Below, piece by piece: positions 58,977-64,000 of a stretch of DNA of 64,000 bases. Numbering within the stretch: the stretch's first letter is position 1; every line of letters starts with the position of its first letter. The notes below the pieces were generated by a model, which did no database searches, had not been told where the DNA came from, and saw nothing but the letters and a program-made list of their open reading frames with translations. Source of the stretch: Castellaniella sp049650445 (GTDB lineage Bacteria; Pseudomonadota; Gammaproteobacteria; Burkholderiales; Burkholderiaceae_B); NCBI RefSeq assembly GCF_049650445.1, contig NZ_JBASAD010000017.1, positions 62,001 to 126,000 of the forward strand, written 5' to 3'. Made by a program: the position numbers and the translations under genes.

Positions 58977-61900
58977 GAGTGATATTCCACGTGGGGGTTC
59001 GCGGCGGAAACGAGGGTGTCGGGGGTTTCCGACCCGGCGTGCCGGGCCGGTCTGGATCGACTGGCGAGACGGCGCAACAGCACGTAGAACACCGGGGTCA
59101 GGTACAGGCCGAACAGCGTGACGCCCAGCATGCCGAAGAAGACGGCGATGCCCATCGCATGGCGCATTTCCGCGCCTGCGCCGGTGGACAGCACCAGAGG
59201 CACGATGCCCATGATGAAAGCGATGGAGGTCATCAGGATGGGACGCAGGCGCAAACGGCTGGCTTCCCGGGCTGCTTGTGCCGCAGACAGGCCCTGCGCC
59301 TCCAGTTCGCGCGCGAACTCGACGATCAGGATGGCGTTCTTGCAGGCCAGGCCGACCAGGACCATGAGCCCGATCTGGGTGAAGATGTTGTTGTCGCCCC
59401 GGGTCAGCCAGACACCGGCCAGGGCGGCCAGCGCGCTCATGGGCACGATCAGGATGACCGCCAGGGGCAGGGTCAGGCTTTCATATAGTGCGGCCAGCAC
59501 CAGAAAGACCAGCAGAACGCTGATGGGGAACACCCAGATCCCGGCGTTGCCGGCCAGGATCTGCTGGTAGGTCAGGTCCGTCCACTCGAACTTGATGCCT
59601 TTGGGCAGGGTCTCCGCTGCAATGCGTTCGGCTGCCGCCTGGGCTTCGCCGGACGAATAGCCGGGCGCGGGGCCGCTGTTGATGTCGGCGGCCGTATAGC
59701 CGTTGTAGCGCACCACCATCTCCGGCCCGTAGGTCGGCGTCAACGACACCAGAGAGCCCAGCGGCACCATGGCGCCCGAGGTGCTGCGCGTTTTCAGCCG
59801 CAGGATGTCCTCGGGGCTGGACCGGAAGGGCGCGTCGGCCTGAGCCTTGACCTGGTAGACGCGCCCGAAGCGGTTGAAGTCGTTGATGTAGAGCGAGCCC
59901 AGGTAGATCTGCATGGTGTCGAACACGTTCGTGACAGGCACGCCCAACTGCTTGGCCTTGACCCGGTCGAGATCCACGTCGAGCTGCGGCACATTGATCT
60001 GGTAGCTGGAAAACGCCGGCCCCAGTTCAGGCGTGCGCGCCGCTTTTTCCATGAAGGCCTGGGCCGCGTCGTTCAGGCGGTCGTAGCCCAGGCCGGCCGT
60101 GTCCTCGATCTGCAGCTTGAAGCCGCCGACCGTTCCCAGGCCCATCACCGGCGGCGGCGGGAATACCGCGATGAAGGCTTCCTGGATGCCGGAGAATTGC
60201 CGGCTCAACGCGGTCGTGATGGCCTGCGCGGACGTGGCCTCGTCCCGGCGCTGGTCGAAATCATCGAGCGTCATGAAGACGACGGCCGCGCTCGAACTGT
60301 TGGTGAAGCCGTTGATCGACAGGCCCGGGAAGGCGACGACGTTCTTGACGCCCGGCTGGGCCAGCGCAATGTCACTCATGCGCCGGACCACGGCGTCCGT
60401 GCGTTCCAGCGAGGCACCGCTGGGCAGTTGCGCGAAACTGACCAGGTACTGCTTGTCCTGGCCAGGTACGAAACCGCCCGGGACGCTATAGGCGACTCCC
60501 GCCGTCAGCGCAAGCAGGACCAGGTAGACGCCCAGAGTCGTGCCCTTGCGCCGCACGACTGCGCCCACGCCGCGCGCATAGCCGTCCGAAGCCCGCCCGA
60601 ACGCGCGGTTGAAGGTACGGAAGAAGCCGCCCAGAACACGGTCCATCCCCCGGGTCAGCGCATCCGGCCTGGCGCCATGGGGTTTCAGCAGCAGGGCCGC
60701 GAGCGCCGGTGACAGCGTCAGGGAATTGAACGCCGAGATGACCGTCGAGAGGGCGATCGTCATGGCGAACTGCTTGAAGAACTGACCGCTCAGCCCCGTC
60801 ATGAAGGCAAGCGGCACGAATACGGCGACCAGCGTCAGCGCGATGGCGATGATCGGGCCGCTGACTTCGCGCATGGCGCGATAGGTGGCATCGCGGGGGC
60901 TGTGGCCGGCCTCGATGTTGCGCTCGACGTTTTCGACGACCACGATGGCGTCGTCCACGACGATGCCGATCGCCAGTACCAGGCCGAACAGGGACAGTGC
61001 GTTGATGGTGTAGCCGAACGCCAGCATCAGGGAAAATGTGCCGATGATCGAGACGGGCACCGCCAGCAGCGGGATGATGGATGCGCGCCAGGTCTGCAGG
61101 AAGACGATGACGACGAGCACGACCAGGGCGATGGCCTCGAGCAGGGTCGAGATCACCGCCTCGATGCTCGACCGGACGAATTGCGTGGGGTCGTAGACGA
61201 TGCGGCTTTCGAGCGAAGCCGGGAAATCGGCCGACAGCTCCTGCATGGTTGCGCGCACGGCATCGGAAATGGCCAGGGCGTTGGCGCCCGGGGCTTCCAT
61301 GATCGCCATGGCGACCGCCGGCTTGTTGTCCAGCAGGGAGCGCAGGGCGTATTCGGATGCCGCGAGCTCGATGCGCGCCACGTCCCGCAGCCGGGTGATG
61401 CCGCCGTCGGAGGAGGACTTCAGCACGATGTCGCCGAATTCCTCCTCCGTGCGCAGGCGGCCCTGCGCATTGACCGAGAATTGCATGGCGACGTCGGGAC
61501 TGCTGGGGGATGCGCCGATGACGCCTGCGGCCACCTGCACGTTCTGTTCCCGGATGGCGGCGACCACGTCGCTGGCGGTCAGGCCTCGCTCGGCGATTTT
61601 TTCCGGATTCAGCCAGACCCGCATCGCGTAGTTGCCCGCGCCCCAGAGCTGCACTTCGCCCACGCCCGGGATGCGCGCCAGCTTGTCCTTGACGTTCAGG
61701 ACGGCGTAGTTGCGCAGATAGGTCAGGTCATAGCGCTGGTCGGGCGAGACCAGGTGCACGACCATGGTCAGGGTGGGGGTCGCCTTCACCGTGGTGACTC
61801 CCAGGCGCTGGACGTCCTCGGGCAGGCGCGGCAGGGCTTGCGCGACCCGGTTCTGCACCAGTTGCTGGGCCTTGTCGGGGTCCATGCCCAGGTGGAAATT

Positions 61901-62182
61901 GACCGTCACCGCCAGGTTGCCGTCGCTGTTGGCCTGTGACTGCATGTACAGCATGTTTTCGACCCCGTTGATGGCTTCCTCCAGTGGCGCCGCCACCGTT
62001 TCGGCGATCACCTTGGGGTTGGCGCCGGGAAACTGCGCGCGCACGACGACCGAGGGCGGCACGACCGCCGGGTATTCGGAAATCGGCAGGCGGAAGACGG
62101 CGAGCAGGCCGGCCAGCAGGATCAGGACGGAGAGGACCGCCGCGAAGATCGGCCGGTCGATGAAGAATTTGGAAATGTTCAT
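58973..62182 (-). CDS. RND efflux pump inner-membrane transporter (MexF/OqxB-like)
   Basis: This 1069-residue resistance-nodulation-division transporter starts M-N-I-S-K-F-F-I-D-R-P-I-F-A-A-V-L and has the proton-relay D-D pair in I-V-V-D-D-A-I-V-V-V-E-N. Full length with twelve expected helices and two large periplasmic loops supports a functional pump. N-terminal features (S-V-V-V-R-A-Q-F-P-G-A-N-P-K-V-I-A-E-T-V) are of the MexF/OqxB subgroup, which exports chloramphenicol, quinolones or solvents. Real substrates are unknown here. The start at 62182 is 10 bp after the adaptor stop. Confidence 0.95.
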   Translation of the reverse strand: MNISKFFIDRPIFAAVLSVLILLAGLLAVFRLPISEYPAVVPPSVVVRAQFPGANPKVIAETVAAPLEEAINGVENMLYMQSQANSDGNLAVTVNFHLGMDPDKAQQLVQNRVAQALPRLPEDVQRLGVTTVKATPTLTMVVHLVSPDQRYDLTYLRNYAVLNVKDKLARIPGVGEVQLWGAGNYAMRVWLNPEKIAERGLTASDVVAAIREQNVQVAAGVIGASPSSPDVAMQFSVNAQGRLRTEEEFGDIVLKSSSDGGITRLRDVARIELAASEYALRSLLDNKPAVAMAIMEAPGANALAISDAVRATMQELSADFPASLESRIVYDPTQFVRSSIEAVISTLLEAIALVVLVVIVFLQTWRASIIPLLAVPVSIIGTFSLMLAFGYTINALSLFGLVLAIGIVVDDAIVVVENVERNIEAGHSPRDATYRAMREVSGPIIAIALTLVAVFVPLAFMTGLSGQFFKQFAMTIALSTVISAFNSLTLSPALAALLLKPHGARPDALTRGMDRVLGGFFRTFNRAFGRASDGYARGVGAVVRRKGTTLGVYLVLLALTAGVAYSVPGGFVPGQDKQYLVSFAQLPSGASLERTDAVVRRMSDIALAQPGVKNVVAFPGLSINGFTNSSSAAVVFMTLDDFDQRRDEATSAQAITTALSRQFSGIQEAFIAVFPPPPVMGLGTVGGFKLQIEDTAGLGYDRLNDAAQAFMEKAARTPELGPAFSSYQINVPQLDVDLDRVKAKQLGVPVTNVFDTMQIYLGSLYINDFNRFGRVYQVKAQADAPFRSSPEDILRLKTRSTSGAMVPLGSLVSLTPTYGPEMVVRYNGYTAADINSGPAPGYSSGEAQAAAERIAAETLPKGIKFEWTDLTYQQILAGNAGIWVFPISVLLVFLVLAALYESLTLPLAVILIVPMSALAALAGVWLTRGDNNIFTQIGLMVLVGLACKNAILIVEFARELEAQGLSAAQAAREASRLRLRPILMTSIAFIMGIVPLVLSTGAGAEMRHAMGIAVFFGMLGVTLFGLYLTPVFYVLLRRLASRSRPARHAGSETPDTLVSAANPHVEYHS

Positions 62183-62192
62183 GAGAAGCGGC

Positions 62193-63407
62193 TCAAGATC
62201 GGTGCTGTGCATCCGGCGCCGGGCCGGGCAGGGTGGAGGCGTCGCCCGCCGCGAGTGCGTCATCTTCGCGGACCGGGGTCGGCGCGACCGTGACACCAGG
62301 GCGGACGCGCTGCAGGCCGTTAACGACGACCCGGTCGCCGGCCGTCAGGCCGGCCTGGACGACTCGCCAGCCTTCCCGGCTGGCGCCCAGGGTCACTTCC
62401 CGGTAGCTCACGGTGTTCGCGTCGTCCACGAGCATGACGAAACGCTTGGACTGGTCGGTGCCGATGGCCTGTTCTCGCAGGAGTACGGCCTGGTGAGGCG
62501 CGCCCGCGCCCAGGCGGACCCTGGCGTAGAGCCCGGGCCGCAGCAAGCCGTCCGGGTTGTCGAATAGCGCTCGCACGCGGATCGTTCCGGTCTGAGGGTC
62601 GAGGCTGTTGTCCAGGAATGCCAGCCGGCCCTGACGAGGGTATCCCTGTTCATTGGCCAGTCCCATGGACACGGGGATGGTCGTCCCGGCGTTCGTGGCT
62701 GCCGCGCCGTTCATGTCCAGAAAGGCCTGTTCGTCCATTTCGAACGAAGCGTAGAGCTGTGAGACGGAGACCACGGTGGTCAGGGGCTGTGCGCTGCCCA
62801 GGCCGACGACGTTGCCCTCGGTCGCTTCAGCCTTCGAGACGCGTCCGCTGATGGGGGCGACGATGCGGGTGTGCTCCAGATCGAGACGCGCCGACTGCAG
62901 CGTGGCTTGCGCGGCCTGCACGCGGGCAGAAGCCTCGCGCGCCGCGTTGCGCTTTTCCTCGAAGTCCCGCCGGGCGATGGCGTTGCCGGCCAGCAGACGC
63001 TGGGCCCGGGACAGATCCGCCCCGGTGTAGGCGGCCTGCGCCGTAGCCGCCGTCAACTGCGCCTGGGCTTCGTCGACGGCGGCCTGGTAGGGACGCGGGT
63101 CGATGGTAAAGAGCGGGTCGCCTCGCTGGACCAGTGCACCGTCCTGAAAGTGGACCTGGGTCAGGGTGCCGGACACCAGGGGCCGGATTTCGACCCGGTC
63201 CACCGCCTCCAGGCGTCCGGAATATTCATGCCAGTCCGTGATGGCCTGATACTGGATCGTGGCGACGTCTACCTGGATCGCGGGCGCCGTAGACGGCTTG
63301 CCGCCGGCGGCGGGTGTGCCGACGCTTTCGCGCATCAGCAGCACACCGCCGGCGAGCAGCAGTCCGGCCAGCGCGAGAGCGACGTGTCGTGCGTGGAAAG
63401 AAGGCAT
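62193..63407 (-). CDS. RND efflux periplasmic adaptor (MexE/OqxA-like)
   Basis: This 404-residue membrane fusion protein has an N-terminal hydrophobic anchor (H-V-A-L-A-L-A-G-L-L-L-A-G-G-V-L-L-M). A biotinyl-lipoyl-like segment (E-Y-S-G-R-L-E-A-V-D-R-V-E-I-R-P-L-V-S-G), a coiled-coil hairpin and beta-barrel regions with R-I-V-A-P-I-S-G-R-V-S follow. No lipobox Cys is present. It is the first gene of the leftward pump operon and is divergent from the LysR regulator. The start at 63407 is preferred to 63470. Confidence 0.94.
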   Translation of the reverse strand: MPSFHARHVALALAGLLLAGGVLLMRESVGTPAAGGKPSTAPAIQVDVATIQYQAITDWHEYSGRLEAVDRVEIRPLVSGTLTQVHFQDGALVQRGDPLFTIDPRPYQAAVDEAQAQLTAATAQAAYTGADLSRAQRLLAGNAIARRDFEEKRNAAREASARVQAAQATLQSARLDLEHTRIVAPISGRVSKAEATEGNVVGLGSAQPLTTVVSVSQLYASFEMDEQAFLDMNGAAATNAGTTIPVSMGLANEQGYPRQGRLAFLDNSLDPQTGTIRVRALFDNPDGLLRPGLYARVRLGAGAPHQAVLLREQAIGTDQSKRFVMLVDDANTVSYREVTLGASREGWRVVQAGLTAGDRVVVNGLQRVRPGVTVAPTPVREDDALAAGDASTLPGPAPDAQHRS

Positions 63408-63437
63408 GGCGGGATTCCTTTTGAAGAGTGCGCTATT

Positions 63438-63480
63438 ATTTGTTATTCGCAAATTTGGATAAATACACAATTTTTGTTAT
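63438..63480. promoter_or_regulatory. Divergent promoter region of pump and LysR gene, with LysR-like box
   Basis: ATTTG (63438-63442) and CAAAT (63450-63454) form a dyad with 7 bases between, and TTATTCGCAAATTTGGATAA nearby shows TTAT/ATAA symmetry. This fits a T-N11-A LysR binding site between the divergent genes. The segment 63430-63500 is AT-rich relative to the flanks. The assignment to the adjacent regulator is by position only. Confidence 0.5.
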
Positions 63481-63543
63481 CACTGTTCAAATTCAGCAAA
63501 CAATGGCGGTGTGGCCCTCTTGTCACATGCCAGGAGCACTGAA

Positions 63544-64000
63544 ATGGATCATCTGCAAGCCATGCGTGTCTTTACGCGGGTCGTCGACGCCAACAGCTTC
63601 ACCCTGGCCGCCGACAGCCTGGGCATGCCCAGGGCGACCGTGAGCACGATCATCCGCAAGCTTGAAAAGCACCTGGGCGCGCGGCTGTTGAACCGCAGCA
63701 CGCGCCGTCTGAGCCTGACGCCGGACGGGGCGTCCTACTACGAGCGTTGCACCGGTATCCTGGCCGACGTTGATGATGCGGAGTCGTCCTTCCGCGACCG
63801 CGCGCGCGGCCCGCGCGGCCGTCTGCGCATCGATGCGCCGCCTTATCTGGCCCGGCTGGTGTTGATGCCTCGGCTGTGCGAATTTCACCGCCGCTACCCG
63901 GATATCGAGCTGGTGGTCGGCATGAGCGACCGGGTGGTCAATATGGTGCAGGAGGCCGTCGACTGCGTCTTGCGCATCGGCGAGCTGCGGGATTCCACCC
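63544..64000 (+). CDS. LysR-type transcriptional regulator (partial, cut by right edge)
   Basis: The first 152 codons are present and the gene runs off the window. The N-terminal winged helix-turn-helix reads M-D-H-L-Q-A-M-R-V-F-T-R-V-V-D-A-N-S-F-T-L-A-A-D, then R-A-T-V-S-T-I-I-R-K-L-E-K-H-L-G-A-R-L-L-N-R-S-T-R-R. An effector domain begins near G-R-L-R-I-D-A-P. It lies divergent from the RND pump operon, the typical place for its regulator, and a LysR-like dyad lies between them. Its effector is unknown. Confidence 0.93.
   Translation, partial: MDHLQAMRVFTRVVDANSFTLAADSLGMPRATVSTIIRKLEKHLGARLLNRSTRRLSLTPDGASYYERCTGILADVDDAESSFRDRARGPRGRLRIDAPPYLARLVLMPRLCEFHRRYPDIELVVGMSDRVVNMVQEAVDCVLRIGELRDST

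Noticed and set aside
1..64000. CRISPR array, tRNA/rRNA genes, prophage or intact insertion sequence
   Set aside because: No regular spacer arrays, tRNA-like cloverleafs, rRNA signatures, integrases or complete transposase genes were recognised. The repeats present are short intergenic elements.

Overview
This window is chromosomal DNA from a GC-rich betaproteobacterium, most likely a member of the Alcaligenaceae (Bordetella/Achromobacter/Castellaniella relatives). The evidence is gene order: argG, a DUF3579 gene and argF; adk, kdsB, a Trm112-like gene, lpxK, exbD, exbB, xseA and sodB; clpS-clpA; coaBC, lspA, ileS and ribF. High GC gives long open antisense frames almost everywhere, and these are not genes. 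I saw no tRNA, rRNA, CRISPR array, prophage or intact insertion sequence.

Layout. 1-6.3 kb: arginine biosynthesis (argG end, argF), rpsT, murJ, an SDR dehydrogenase, adk, kdsB and a 59-residue Trm112-like protein. 6.4-11 kb: lpxK, exbD and exbB, a 475-bp repeat-rich intergenic region with DnaA boxes, then xseA and sodB. 11.2-16.3 kb: an MFS transporter, a DUF192 protein, cspA, clpS and clpA. 16.3-20 kb: the pqiABC lipid-transport operon. 20-25.4 kb: a trifunctional putA with a likely autoregulatory operator, a parvulin and azlCD. 25.5-34 kb: a leftward series with livK, H, M, G and F followed by a divergent phosphoketolase-family enzyme and an MBL/beta-CASP nuclease. 34.4-40.6 kb: dut, coaBC, lspA, ileS and ribF. 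40.6-47.1 kb: purN, an RsmB-type methyltransferase, a desaturase with an unusual C-terminal domain, a UvrD-type helicase and a fatty-acid hydroxylase. 47.2-51.7 kb: a five-gene leftward operon (AhpD/CMD protein, acyl-CoA-dehydrogenase-like flavoprotein, ABC importer). 51.8-56.7 kb: an ABC-F ATPase, prmB, dapE and dapD. 56.9-64 kb: a LysE-type exporter, then a MexEF/OqxAB-type RND pump with a divergent, truncated LysR regulator.

The most unexplained material is intergenic. Three copies, plus one degenerate copy, of an element of about 70-80 bp sit next to exbB, sodB and putA. Each has two consecutive hairpins joined by a conserved linker close to CCTGTCGAATCC. The stem sequences differ between copies while pairing is kept, so the structure seems to be maintained. 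A second dispersed family, with core GGGCCGCCCCAAG, occurs at three loci. At two of them it follows the first element, and at the third it overlaps the exbD stop codon and the lpxK ribosome-binding site. Other regulatory observations are GTTGCA inverted repeats before putA and overlapping the predicted livK promoter, and a DnaA-box/AT-rich region before xseA.
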